Assembly: GCF_023065955.2 (NCBI RefSeq)
Contig: NW_026622886.1
Coordinates: 14,890,001 to 14,954,000, forward strand
Length of the DNA: 64,000 nt
From: Ursus arctos
Taxonomy: Eukaryota; Chordata; Mammalia; Carnivora; Ursidae
Direction of reading: 5' to 3'
Of this stretch, positions 35,312 through 46,295 are shown in pieces. A model generated the notes under the pieces. It searched no databases. It saw only the letters and a program-made list of their open reading frames with translations, and was not told where the DNA came from. Position 1 is the stretch's first letter. The number at the start of each line of letters is the position of its first letter. Position numbers and translations under genes: made by a program.

Positions 35312-38300
35312 ATGGCATCATTAAAATCATATCTCTCAATAATCAGTCTCAATGTAAATGGCCTAAATGCTCCCATAAAACACCACAAGGTTGCAGATTG
35401 GATAAAAAGACATGACCCATCCATTTGCTGTCTACAAGAGTCTCATTTTGAACCTAAAGATACATTCAGACTGAAAGTAAAGGGATGGAATACCATCTTT
35501 CATGCCAATGGACCTCAAAAGCAAGCTGGGGTAGCAATTCTCATATCAGACAGATTGGATATTAAACTAAAGACTATAGTTAGAGACACAGAAGGGCACT
35601 ATATTTTTCTTAAAGCATGTATCCAACAAGTGGATATGACAGTTATAAATATATATGCCCCCAACAGGGGAGCAGCAAGATACACAAGCCAAATCTTAAC
35701 CACAATAAAGAGACATATAGGTAAAAATACACTAATAGTAGGAGACCTCAACACTCCACTATCAGCAATAGACAGATCACCTAAGCAAGAAATCAGCAAA
35801 GAAACAAGAGCTTTGAATGCCGTACTTGACAAGTTGGACCTTATAGATATATATAGAACACTACACCCCAGAACCAAAGAATACTCATTCTATTCTAATG
35901 CCCATGGAATATTCTTAAGAATAGATCATATTCTGGGTCACAAAACAGGTCTCAACCGATACCAAAAGACGGAAATTATTCCCTGCATATTCAGGAATGA
36001 CTCAAAAAAAAAAGGAAATCAAAAATCAATTTAAACAATTTATGGAGACCAACGAGAATGAAAACACAACGGTCCAAAACCTATGGGATACTGCAAAGGC
36101 AGTCCTAAGGGGAAATACATAGCCATCCAAGCCTCACTCAAAAGAATAGAAAAATCTAAAATGTAGTTTTTATATTCTCACCTCAAGAAGCTGGAACAGC
36201 AACAGAGGGACAGGCCTAATCCATGCATGAGGAAGCAGTTGACCAAGATGAGAGCAGAAATCAATGAATTAGAAACCAGAAGTACAGTAGAGCAGATCAA
36301 CAGAACTAGAAGCTGATTCTTTGAGAGAATTAATAAAATTGACAGACCACTGGCAAGACTTATCCAAAAGAATGAAGAAAGGACCCAAATTAATAAAATT
36401 ATGAATGAAAAAGGAGAGGTCATAACCAACACCAATGAAATTGGAAGGATTATTAGAAACTTTTATCAACAGCTTTATGCCAATAAATTAAGGAATCTGG
36501 AAGAGATGGAGGACTTCCTGGAAACCTATAAACTACCAAGACTGAAACAGGAAGAAATTGAGTTTTTAAACAGCCAATTAATTATGAAAAGATTGAATCA
36601 GTGATAAACAACCTTCCAAAAAACAAAACTCCAGGCCCGGATGGTTTTCCTGGGGAATTCTACCAAACATTCAAAGAAGAAATAATACCTATTCTCCTAA
36701 AGCTATTTCAAAAAATAGAAGGAAAGCTACCAAACTCATTCTATGAGGCCAGTATTACCTTGATCCCCAAACCAGCCAAAGACCCCATGAAAAAGGAGAA
36801 TTACACACCAATTTCCCTAACGAATATGGATGCCAAAATCCTCAACAAGATCCTGTCTAATAGAATCCAACAGTACCTTAAAAGGATTATCCATCATGAC
36901 CAAGTGGGATTCATCCCTGGCATGCAAGGGTGGTTCAACATTCGCAAATCAATATGTCATAGATTTTATCCAGAAAAAAAAATTCAAAAATCATATGATT
37001 CTCAATAGATGCAGAAAAAGCATTTGACAAAATACAGCATCCTTTCCGGATTAAAACCCTTCAGATTGTAGGGGTAGAGGGTACATTCCTCAATCTCATA
37101 AAAACCATCTATGAAAAGCCTACAGCAAATATCATTCTCAATGGGGAAAAGCTGGAAGCCTTTCCCTTGAGATCAGGAACACGACAAGGATGCCCACTCT
37201 CGCCACTATTATTCAACATAGTACTAGAAGTCCTTGCAACAGCAATCAGACAACAAAAAGGGATAAAAGGTATCCAAATCGGCAAAGAAGAAGTCAAACT
37301 GTCTCTCTTTGCAGATGAGATGATACTCTATGTGGAAAACCCAAAAGAATCCACTCCCAAGCTTTTAGAAGTTATAGAGCAATTCAGTAATGTGGTGGGA
37401 TACAAAATCAATTCTCAGAAATCAGGTGCATTTCTATACACGAACAATGAGACTGAAGAAAGAGAAATTAGGGAATCCATCCCATTTACAATAGCACTAA
37501 AAACCATACGTTACCTTGGAATTAACTTAACCAGAGACGTAAAGGACCTATGTTCTAGAAACTATAAATCACTCTTGAAAGACATTGAGGAAGACACAAA
37601 AAGATGGAAAAATATTCCATGCTCATGGATCGGAAGAATTAACATAGTTAAAATGTCCATGCTACCCAGAGCAATCTACTCTTTCAATGCTATCCCAATA
37701 AAAATACCAATGACATTTTTCAAAGAACTGGAACAAATAGTCCTTAAATTTGAAGGGATGCAGAAAAGGCCTCAAATCACCAAGGAACTGTTGAAAAGGA
37801 AAAACAAAGCTGGGGGAATTACAATGCCAGATTTCGAGCTGTACTAGAAAGCTGTGATCACAAAGACACATGGTACTGGCACAAAAACAGACACATAGAG
37901 CAATGGAACAGGATAGAGAACCGAGAAATGGACCCTCGGCTCTTTGGGCAGCTAATATTTGATAAAGCAGGAAAAAACATCTGGTGGAGAAATGACAGTC
38001 TCTTCAGTAAATGGTGCTGGGAAAATTGGACAGCTACATGCAAAAGAATGAAACTTGACCACTCTCTCACACCATACACAAAGATAAACTCCAAATGGAT
38101 GAAAGACCTTGATGTGAGACAGGAATCCATCAAAATCCTAGAGGAGAACGTAGGCAGCAACCTCTACGACATCGGCCAAAGCAACCTTTTTCATGACACA
38201 TCTCCAAAGGCAAGATAAACAAAAGATAAAATGAACTTGTGGGACTTCATCAAGATAAAAAGCTTCTGCACAGCCAAGGAAACAGTCAAAAAAACTAAGA

Positions 38301-39032
38301 GGCAGCCCATGGAATGGGAGAATATATTTGCAAATGATGCTACAGATAAAGACTGGTATCCAGGATCTACAAAGAACTTCTCAAACTCGATACACGAGAA
38401 ACAAATAAATCGTAAAATGGGCAGAAGATATGAACAGACACTTTTCCAATGAGGACATACAAATGGCTAATAGACACATGAAAAAATGTTCAAAATCATT
38501 AGCCATCAGGGAAATACAAATCAAAACCACACTAAGATACCACCTTACGCCAGTTAGAATGGCAAAAATTGACAAGGCAAAAAACAACAATTGTTGGAGA
38601 GGATGTGGAGAAAGGGGATCCCTCCTACATTGTTGGTGGGAATGCAAGTTGGTACAGCCACTCTGGAAAACAGTGTGGAGGTCCCTTAAAAAGTTAAAAA
38701 TTGAGCTACCCTATGACCCAGCCATTGCACTACTGGGTATTTACCCCAAAGATACAGACGTAGTGAAGAGAGGGGCCATATGCACCCCAATGTTCATAGC
38801 AGCATTTTCCACAATAGCTAAATCGTGGAAGGAACTGAGATGCCGTTCAACAGATGACTGGATTAAGAAGTTGTGGTCCATATATACAATGGAATATTAC
38901 TCAGCTATCAGAAAGAACAAGTTCTCAACATTTGCTGCAACATGGACGGCACTGGAGGAGATAATGCTAAGTGAAATAAGTCAAGCAGAGAAAGACAATT
39001 ATCATATGATTTCTCTCATCTATGGAACATAA
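35312..39032 (+). pseudogene. L1 ORF2 (endonuclease and reverse transcriptase), multiply broken
   Basis: ORF2p nicks DNA and copies L1 RNA. The start at 35312 gives an open endonuclease domain of 240 codons with recognisable catalytic blocks (SLNVNGLNAP, CLQESH, GDLNTPL, RIDHILGHK). It breaks at an A10 run (36003-36012). RT pieces follow in three different frames: 36401-36604, 36601-37008 ([12 protein letters not shown]), and 37167-37847 ([19 protein letters not shown]). The RT active-site motif reads FADEM, not the family's FADDM (second Asp to Glu at 37317-37319). A nonsense TAG follows at 37845-37847. C-terminal pieces run on to HMISLIYGT and the stop at 39030-39032. Confidence 0.93.
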
Positions 39033-39308
39033 GAACTAGAAAGATCAGTAGGGGAAGAAAGGTAAAGAAAGGGGGGGTAATCAGAAGGGGGAATGAAGCA
39101 TGAGAGACTGGACTCTGAGAAACAAGCTGAGGGCTTCAGAGGGGAGGGATAGGCTGGTGATGGGTAGTAAGGAGGGCACGTATTGCATGGTGCACTGGGT
39201 GTTATAGCAACTAATGAATCATCGAACTTTACATCAAAAACCAGGGATGTACTGTATGGTGACTAATATAATAAAAAAACATAAAAAAAAAAAAAGAAAA
39301 TTTGTTCC

Positions 39309-39480
39309 CTGTCCTCATGGAGCTGAGTGGCTAGTAGGGAAAACAGGAAATAAAACCATAAACAAAAATTACAAATTGTGATAGTGCCATAAAGGAAATA
39401 CACTGGTTGCTGTGATTTTTGAATGAAGGGATGGGGAGGTCTCTCTTAGGACGTGCCACTTAAATGGTGGTAGCCTCAGA
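39309..39480 (-). repeat. L2 fragment, right piece
   Basis: 'ctgtcctcatggagctgagt', 'aacaggaaataaaaccataa' and 'gtgccataaaggaaatacac' follow the reverse L2 3' region. Confidence 0.6.
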
Positions 39481-40149
39481 GAAATGAGAGATAAGGTCAT
39501 GAAAAGAGATGGGGTTTATAAGAAAAAGAATATATATAGAGAAAAGAATCTGAATAAAGAATACTCAGAATTTCTGGAAAAAGAAGTCTACAAGAAAGCA
39601 GTGGTAAGAGGGGTGCCAATATAGTACAGTAACATGTAATCAGTTCATTTGTTCACCATGTATTTATGGAGTGGCTGCTTTTTGCCAGTCATTGCCTACT
39701 ATGTGCTAGAGAATATGGTAGTAACAAAATAGAAATTTTTCCTAGAGAAGGGAAGATATCTCTATAAATTGTGGAGTAAAGAAAAGTAAGATGTGGGATA
39801 CGATCTTGAAGTCATAGAATGTTCACAGGAAATTTCTTTGGTTGGTTGTTTTATCGCTGGATTGTGGAAGAGTTTGTATTTTTATGGAGGGTGTAAGGAT
39901 CCAGTGAAGAGACTGAAATTGAAGATGCAAGAGAAATGATGAAGGTATTTCATGACATTTAAGAAGAAGCAGGAAGTGATAAGAGCACAAGTAGAGGATT
40001 GGTTTTAAGGAGGAGAATGGATGCTTCCCTGAGACAGAAGTGAAGGAGGAAAGGATAGGTAAAGACAGAGGCTGGAAATCGCTAGTTGAATAGGAGGAGA
40101 GGTCTTCTTTTGAAGAGGAGGAATGTTATTTCTGAATTATTTGAAGACA
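39481..40149. other. Intronic sequence; L2-like piece at 39640-39735
   Basis: 'gttcaccatgtatttatgga' and 'cctactatgtgctagagaat' are typical of reverse L2. The rest is purine-rich on the + strand with no gene seen. Confidence 0.5.
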
Positions 40150-40560
40150 TATTTCTCTTATGCCATTTCCCCTCCAATCTAAACTTTCTTACAACTTTCA
40201 GCTGTTCTTCACATGATGTTTTCCTAAGTCTTTTGTCATTTGGGACCCTCTTTTCTGGGCACATTCCAATCTGTCAATGTTCCTGTAAAAGTTTATTACC
40301 TACAGTTGAACATAATACTCCAGCTATAGGCTAGCTAATGCAGGATACAAAAGAATGGTTGCCTCCCAGCTTGTTCAGAAATCATGTATTTGTTTATAAA
40401 GGCTAGGATGTTCTTACCTTTTATCCTAAGAGATGCCCATATGGCTAATTGGTACTAGCCATGATGCCTGGGGTTGTTACTGCTGAGTTAAATGCTATTC
40501 TAGTTGGTTTTTAAAAATCTCCATTGAGGTTATCTTTATTCACTGGCTCTTATTTGTTGT
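40150..40560. repeat. Possible CR1/L3-type ancient LINE
   Basis: 'gggcacattccaatctgtca', 'cagttgaacataatactcca' and 'gctataggctagctaatgca' recall the CR1/L3 phrase about 'actgaacacaatactccaga'. Strand and ends unresolved. Confidence 0.4.
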
Positions 40561-42059
40561 AATAGTTACGGGTCTTTATTCTCAAAGTTTTCATCTCCAC
40601 TAGTACCTGTGCTGTATTTTCTCTAATGATCATCACCACAATCTTACTTTATATCTTGTCATCTTTGTTCTATCTGTTTTTTCCTTTAATAAAGAATTCG
40701 TCTTCCTTTATCTGGTCACTATCTTTTTCAAGTTCAGGAGGAATATGTTAGAGGTGTCAAATTCAGAAGGGGGATCCAGTGCAGCCAAGCTCTGACATTG
40801 CTACATCCCTTTTCTATCTGTTATTTTGACAATCTGGTGGAATACATAACCCAAGAAACCATTTTAAAGTACCTTGAAATTCTGGATAAAGTATAACAAA
40901 GATTTCTTTATATGCATGACTGAACTTCCACAGAAACCACAGAAAAACATAGGGCTAAACCAAAAAGGAAGTTAAAACCCAGGGCTTTAAACAGGGTCTC
41001 CCTCTTTCCTATCACTTGTCTTGTTTTTTTTCAGCTTTGATGCTACTGAGACTTGACTTTAATAGACATTTTTAACCAATAAGAGAATTTCTTTTGCTTT
41101 CATCAGCAGTTCAACTATTAATATTACCGTGTATATCATTTCATTTCTTCTCTCTCAGCTGTTTTCATTATAACTTGGGTTCAGAGGTGCTTTTTTCCTT
41201 AGCGGTGCTGAGATATGAGTGCTTCATATCTCATTACTGATAAATTTTGAAGTGTTACTGTATTATCAGCTGCGTAACTGTTTTGTCTATCTTTGAAATT
41301 ATCTTTATTTTAAATGATTAATTAAAAAAATGGAGAAGTTTGATCCATGAGAAAAGCAGGACCAAAATCCTGGGGGCTGAGGGGATTTGGGTTCACCTAT
41401 TTTAGTGTTATTTCTTTGTATACATTCAATTTGCTTGTTGAATATTTTGGACTAAATATTATTTTATGAGAATACAGTGTTTCAAGATTTGGCCAGTGAT
41501 GGATTATGGACTTGGGGTAGAGACCTGAGATGAAAAGAAGGGTACTAATTTGAATGAAGATAGTAGACAGACTCAAGGTAGGGTGTAATAAATTGGAGGA
41601 TATTTTGGAGTTAACCTGTATTTTGATAAGGAGAAGTCCATAGATTTGACATTTAAATTCTTTAAATTCTGTACTATTTATGATAATACTGTGATAGCAA
41701 GAAATGGTTCCTGATACCACTGTTTACCTTAAATTTATGAGAACAATCCATTCCATCCTCATGTTCTCTTACTAATAAGCTAATTACATCCACCAGGCTA
41801 AAAATACGTTTATCATCTGCTAACCTTTTCTAGTTTTATTTAAGGATCCAGTGTCTCCTTATCTACTGTATAAAAATTCTAGCTCTATTTAACATAACCT
41901 TTTTTTCTTCGAATAACGTAAAGGAGATTATCTATGTATACACACACACACACACACAAAATACATACTTACATATATATATAATTTAAAAATATTAACA
42001 TCATTGAAGTTTTTAAAAAATAGGCTTTCTAATTGTTTTTTTAGCAGCAATAATGACAG
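40561..42059. other. Intronic sequence without recognised gene
   Basis: Contains a short (CA)n run at about 41940-41958. Open frames here are short and have no recognisable domains. Confidence 0.5.
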
Positions 42060-42255
42060 TATTTTTCATTTTATAAGTTAATAAAATACTTTTTGAGTCT
42101 TATTTGTTGTTTATCTTGTTTAACCCTCCCAATAACCCTACCAAGCTTTTAATGTTTTCTTTATTTACAAGGATATATGAATTTTCAGAGATATGAAACA
42201 AAGTTGTATAGCAACTGAAAGCCAAACTCCTGCTGGGACCCAGGTCTTCTACATC
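42060..42255 (-). repeat. MIR SINE remnant
   Basis: 'gtttaaccctcccaataacc' and 'cctgctgggacccaggtctt' in reverse MIR order. Diverged. Confidence 0.55.
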
Positions 42256-42509
42256 TGTTTCCTCTAGAATTGTTTATTTATGGTGAAGAGTATATAATTT
42301 CATTTCCTAGAATAGTCCATTTCAGTGTCTAAGGTGCCCACTCTTTTGTATCAGAGTATCTAGGAAACCAAATTAGTACAAAAAAGTAAACATTATTGGT
42401 ATATTTTAAAATAGTGTGTTTAGACTTAGCCTTCTCTTAATCATTCTCTTTATTTAACATTACTTTTTGTACCTCAGGTCCTTCTTCCTTAATTAAATCT
42501 AATGGAAGT
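42256..42509. other. Short intronic spacer
   Basis: Nothing recognised. Confidence 0.45.
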
Positions 42510-43420
42510 TTTTTCAGTAAGGATTTGTAGTAAACACTTATTATTTAGTCTGTCTGAAAATGTTTTTATTTCGCTTTCATTCTTAGAAGATAGTTTGGCT
42601 GGATATAGAATGGTAGATTGGTGTTATTTTCTTTTGACACATGAAGGTATTTTCTTCTGGCTTTATTGTTTTTGTTGAGAAGTCAGCTGTTGATCTAATT
42701 ATTAATTATTTTTAGACAATTAGTTTTTTTCTCTTGGGATGCTTTAAAGATAGTCTCTTTCTCTTAGGTGTTCTGTAGTTTCACTGTTATATGTTCACAA
42801 TGTATTCTTCTCACTTATCTTGCCGGTATTACTAGAATTGAGTATTAGTATCTCATCAGTCTGGGAAAGTTTTTAGCCATTGGATTACTTATCTCCATTC
42901 TCTCCTTCTAGAACTCTGATTAGACATATGTTGAGTCTTATCTGTTCTGTCTTTCACATTTTCCATGTCTTGTTTCTTTAAATTGCATTATGTACTTAAA
43001 AAAACTCCACCATCTAGTTCAATACTTGCTTTTCTAGCTCTATCTTATCTGTTATTAAGCCTTTCCATTTAAAATACTACGTTTCCCATTTCTAGAGGTG
43101 CTGTCTAGTTCATTTTCAAATCTGGCCAATTTTGATTCTCCTCTTCTTTAGTTGTATTTGATACTCTCTTTTTGTTCTTTCATCTTATTGATCATATGTA
43201 TATATGTATTTTATATTCTGTAGCTGATCATCATATGACATGTGAAGTTTTAATAGGTTTTATTCTTGTTTGTTTCTATGAATTCTTTCTCATGGCTTAT
43301 TTTCTTTCATGTTCAGTGATTTCTGATTTTAAATTTGTGTTTCTTAGAGCTTGATCTGTTAGAATTCTTAGAGGCCCAAGTTTAAAGTGTATTTTTTTCC
43401 ACAGGGATTTAGATCTGCTT
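42510..43420 (-). mobile_element. Ancient L1M fragment (5' region)
   Basis: 'gtttggctggatatagaatg', 'ttctggctttattgtttttg', 'ttttagccattggattactt', 'tctccttctagaactctgat' follow the reverse of the L1M 5' UTR/ORF1 region, comparable to 7990-8400 in the L1 at 2550 but more diverged. Confidence 0.75.
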
Positions 43421-43733
43421 CCTCTAAGCATTATATTTGCCTTGATACTACAAACCCAACATCACTTCCTTCTACATTTTTGGCTCAGGAAGTGAGGGTT
43501 GGGGGGGGGAGCACAGAGATTGTGTAATTTTGGCCCCAAGATTGTGTGAAGGCAGAACTATGGTTAGAAAATTTTAAGGAGGTTGTTATTTCTGCTACTC
43601 TACTCCACTTAGAACTAAGATCTAGATAGACATTTTTAATTTCTCCCTCTGTGCAACACATTTAATTTTTATTTATTTAATTAGTTTTTTTAGTTTTTAT
43701 TGTTATTATTTATTTTTTACTGAGGATGTTTTT
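43421..43733. other. Intronic spacer
   Basis: A G-run at 43499-43509 and AT-rich sequence; nothing else. Confidence 0.45.
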
Positions 43734-43750
43734 GGGAGTTTTAGATTTTT

Positions 43751-43843
43751 TTTGAAGTAATGTCTATGCCCATCATGGGGCTAGAACTCGTGACCGAAGA
43801 TCAAGAGTCACATGCTGTACCTACTGAGCCAGCCAGGTGCCCC
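43751..43843 (-). mobile_element. Short SINEC variant
   Basis: Only about 93 bp: 'tgaagtaatgtctatgccca', 'ggggctagaactcgtgaccg', 'tgagccagccaggtgcccc'. Duplication ggagttttagattttt at about 43735 and 43845. A short subfamily lacking the GA-rich middle. Confidence 0.92.
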
Positions 43844-43860
43844 TAGGAGTTTTAGATTTT

Positions 43861-44383
43861 TGCAGGGGTCTTGATCTATCTTCTCAGATTTCTTGGGCTT
43901 CTTTGTCTCCTTTCCTTCTCCCACTTTCTCCTTGAGTAGCTGGCTCAAGCCCAGGCATTAGTCTGCTGGGATTGGCAGATTCCCTGGAACAGTTTCCTAA
44001 ACCCTAAACCCTGGGTTCATAGATTCTGTCCCCACTTCCCTCCCCTAGGCTCTGAGGAATTCTATTATTTTTCCTTTTCATCTTTGTATTTAAAACATTG
44101 TTAAGTTTTTCAGAATGTTTAAGGTATGCTATCCCAGGAAGTTTTTCTAACATATAGTCAAAAATTTTTTAAGACTGGAAGGAAATCAAATTAGTAATCA
44201 GAAAGTTGGTTGAAAAACACAATGAGAGTAAAAAAATTAGATTATTTCAAGGGATATTTTTCAGAGAATAAAGAAAATAAAGTATTTGTGCCCCATGTTG
44301 AGATTATTTTTTTAAGAAGCTGAATAAGTTTCACAGTGTATTTTCCCTTCTGCACAATGCTATCTATTTATAAATTATTATTT
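43861..44383. other. Intronic sequence without recognised gene
   Basis: Includes 'cctaaaccctaaaccctggg' (43998-44017), a short chance telomere-like motif. Nothing else. Confidence 0.45.
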
Positions 44384-44397
44384 TTATTTCCATTTTT

Positions 44398-44577
44398 TTT
44401 TTAAGATTTATCCATCCATTCTAGTGAGGGGGGAGTGGCAGAGGGAGAGAGAATCTCAAGCAGACTCTGCATGGATCATGGAGTCCAATGCAGGGATGGA
44501 TCTCATAACCCTGAGATCACCACCTGAGCTGAAACCAAGAGTCCAATTCTCAACTGACTGCACCACCCAGGTGTCCC
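44398..44577 (-). mobile_element. SINEC copy
   Basis: T-run, 'agagggagagagaatctcaa', 'aaccctgagatcaccacctg', 'accacccaggtgtccc'. Perfect duplication ttatttccattttt at 44384-44397 and 44578-44591. Confidence 0.94.
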
Positions 44578-44591
44578 TTATTTCCATTTTT

Positions 44592-45094
44592 ATTAGTGTC
44601 TATACATATTATGACAGTCAAATTATAAGTCAAATACATTTCAGCCATGCCTTCTTTGAAGATAAATTTAGATCACATTGATCCTCAGTCTCCTTAATAA
44701 TGCAATTATAAAACATTTTAAACTGGGTTAATTATACAATAGGATTTTACTGGTTAACAAAGTTTTTACATTATATATTATGTTATTTTTACTTTGAATT
44801 GAGAATTGAATCCCACAGTAAGATCAGATTTAGTAAAAGGGGACAATTGCTATAATAACACTCTTCAATGTAACACGCACATGCACACGTACTGAGGACC
44901 TAGACATTTATTAAATTCTTTAGAGAAAAAGAAAAAAGTGAAAGAAACACCTGCTGTTTGTATAGCTCAGAAAACTGCTGCTTTGAAATTTCCCTTGATC
45001 CTTTTCAATCTCTCCCTGCATTATTCACAAATTCTTCCTTTCCATGCCATTTTCCTCCCCCTGTTTACCTTTTGCCCTCAAAACAGTTCTTAAA
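44592..45094. other. Intronic sequence without recognised gene
   Basis: Nothing recognised. Confidence 0.5.
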
Positions 45095-45720
45095 TGTCTA
45101 CATTTTCAAGGTACTTTAGTAGGCATTAGGGATACAATGATGAAAAAAAGAGATATGGTCTACATTTACACTAAACTTAGAGTTTGTTAAGAGAAATAGA
45201 CAATCACAAAACATAATGTAGTATAAGTGCTATGATGAGGAAAAAATAGATTGATGTGGAATATACAGGAAAAGCACTAGACCTAGGGGCTAGCAATATC
45301 TTCTTAAATGAAATTATATTCAAGCTGAGATTTGACATATAGATCAGTGGTTCTCAAAGTATGCTCCTAGACAGACCCTCAGTATCACCTGGGAATTTGG
45401 TAGAAATGGCAAGTCTTGGGCCTATCACAGGCTGCTGAATCAGAAACTGGGAGTAGGACCCAGAAGTCTGGCTTTTGACAAGCTCTCTAAGGAATTCCAA
45501 TTCATGCTGAAGATTGAGAACTAGTGGATGGGTGATAGTGAGATAGAGGGCTAGGGTTCTATCCCACCAGGCAGAGGGACTTCTGAGATCTCTAGCAACT
45601 GAGACTAATGTGAGAAAGTTCAGTACGCATGAAGCATAGGGTATAAAATCTGGAGGAGAGCTGGGGTGGACAGGAGAAAGTGTGGAAATGAGAGCAGGGA
45701 GAAGATCATCTGGGTTTTAT
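45095..45720 (-). repeat. L2 LINE, interrupted by a MER5A-like element
   Basis: 'ggcattagggatacaatgat', 'gtataagtgctatgatgagg', 'caagctgagatttgacatat' (to 45342), then resuming at about 45535 with 'accaggcagagggacttctg' and 'gcagggagaagatcatctgg'. Confidence 0.7.
45343..45532 (+). mobile_element. MER5A-like hAT DNA transposon (non-autonomous)
   Basis: 'cagtggttctcaaagtatgc' left end, 'tatcacctgggaatttggta', 'gctgctgaatcagaaactgg', right end 'gattgagaactagtg', which is the imperfect inverse of the left terminal repeat. Length about 190 bp fits MER5A. Confidence 0.88.
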
Positions 45721-45894
45721 AAACCATATTAAATTGTTTAGATTTCATTTATCATAAATATTACTTTGTACATCTGTTTCCTCAAATAGAATGTCAATAT
45801 ACAAGGGTCAGCATCATATTTCTATGCCTCAGAACACCCCTCAACTATTGTTGGCATATAATTGGTGTCTAATAAATGCATGCAATGTGTGAAT
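45721..45894. other. Short spacer with L2/MIR-like 3' end
   Basis: 'ttggcatataattggtgtct' plus 'aataaatgcatgcaatg' looks like an L2 or MIR end. Confidence 0.45.
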
Positions 45895-46060
45895 TGGGTG
45901 AAGTAAGTGGATACTCACAAAAACCTCATGAGGTAGGCATTACTGCCTATTTTACACCTGAGAACGACTGAGGCTAAGAGAAGGTTATATAACAAGGTCA
46001 AATGGCTATTCAGAAGCAGAGGTGTTTTACAAATCCAAGCATTTGGATTTTGTTCTTAGA
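45895..46060 (-). repeat. MIR SINE remnant
   Basis: 'cctcatgaggtaggcattac', 'ctattttacacctgagaacg', 'aaggtcaaatggctattcag'. Ends about 160 bp before the 46220 exon. Confidence 0.75.
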
Positions 46061-46219
46061 ATCTCTTCTTTATTCCATAGTACCTTTCTGTCAGGGAGTG
46101 CTGAGATTACAGAGAATAGGTACGGATATATAAAAATCACAATTTTTTTTTTTTAACTTGTAAGCATTCCTAATTCAACTGTGCTTCTTTCTCTTTTTCC
46201 TTTTCTTCTTTTTTTCCAG

Positions 46220-46295
46220 ACAGAGAAGGGGAGTGCACTTCATGAAGCAGCGTTATTTGGAAAGGTGGATGTTGTGAGAGTTCTGTTAGAAACAG
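46220..46295 (+). CDS. ANKS1B: ANKS1B coding exon (likely exon 5), ankyrin repeat
   Basis: A 76-nt exon after a long pyrimidine tract (46187-46217) ending CCAG. It starts in phase 0 and ends after the first base of a glycine codon. It encodes [20 protein letters not shown] and then VLLET: an ankyrin repeat with the S-A-L-H-E-A-A variant of the TPLHLAA motif. The donor is GTAACT, lacking the usual G at +5. It follows the longest internal intron (19.5 kb). The reading frame continues perfectly into the exon at 47989. Confidence 0.93.

Larger units (their letters stand above)
33398..39293 (+). mobile_element. Full-length young L1 LINE, sense to ANKS1B, inactivated
   Basis: A 5.9-kb element with every L1 part in order: GC-rich 5' UTR (33398-34325), ORF1, short spacer, ORF2, 3' UTR (39033 on) and A-tail. 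A perfect 15-bp duplication, aagaaaatttgttcc, lies at 33383-33397 and 39294-39308, so insertion was by ordinary target-primed reverse transcription with no 5' truncation. Its 3' UTR matches the truncated copies at 4612, 18801, 50328 and 62709. The 3' UTR has a polypurine stretch with G runs at 39051, 39071 and 39087, a usual L1 feature. Both ORFs are broken, so it cannot move by itself. It belongs to a lineage younger than the L1 at 2550. Confidence 0.95.

Noticed and set aside
43998..44017. Telomere-like 'cctaaaccctaaaccctggg'
   Set aside because: Only two units of the plant-type CCCTAAA motif in a mammal genome; the vertebrate unit is CCCTAA. Chance or local slippage.
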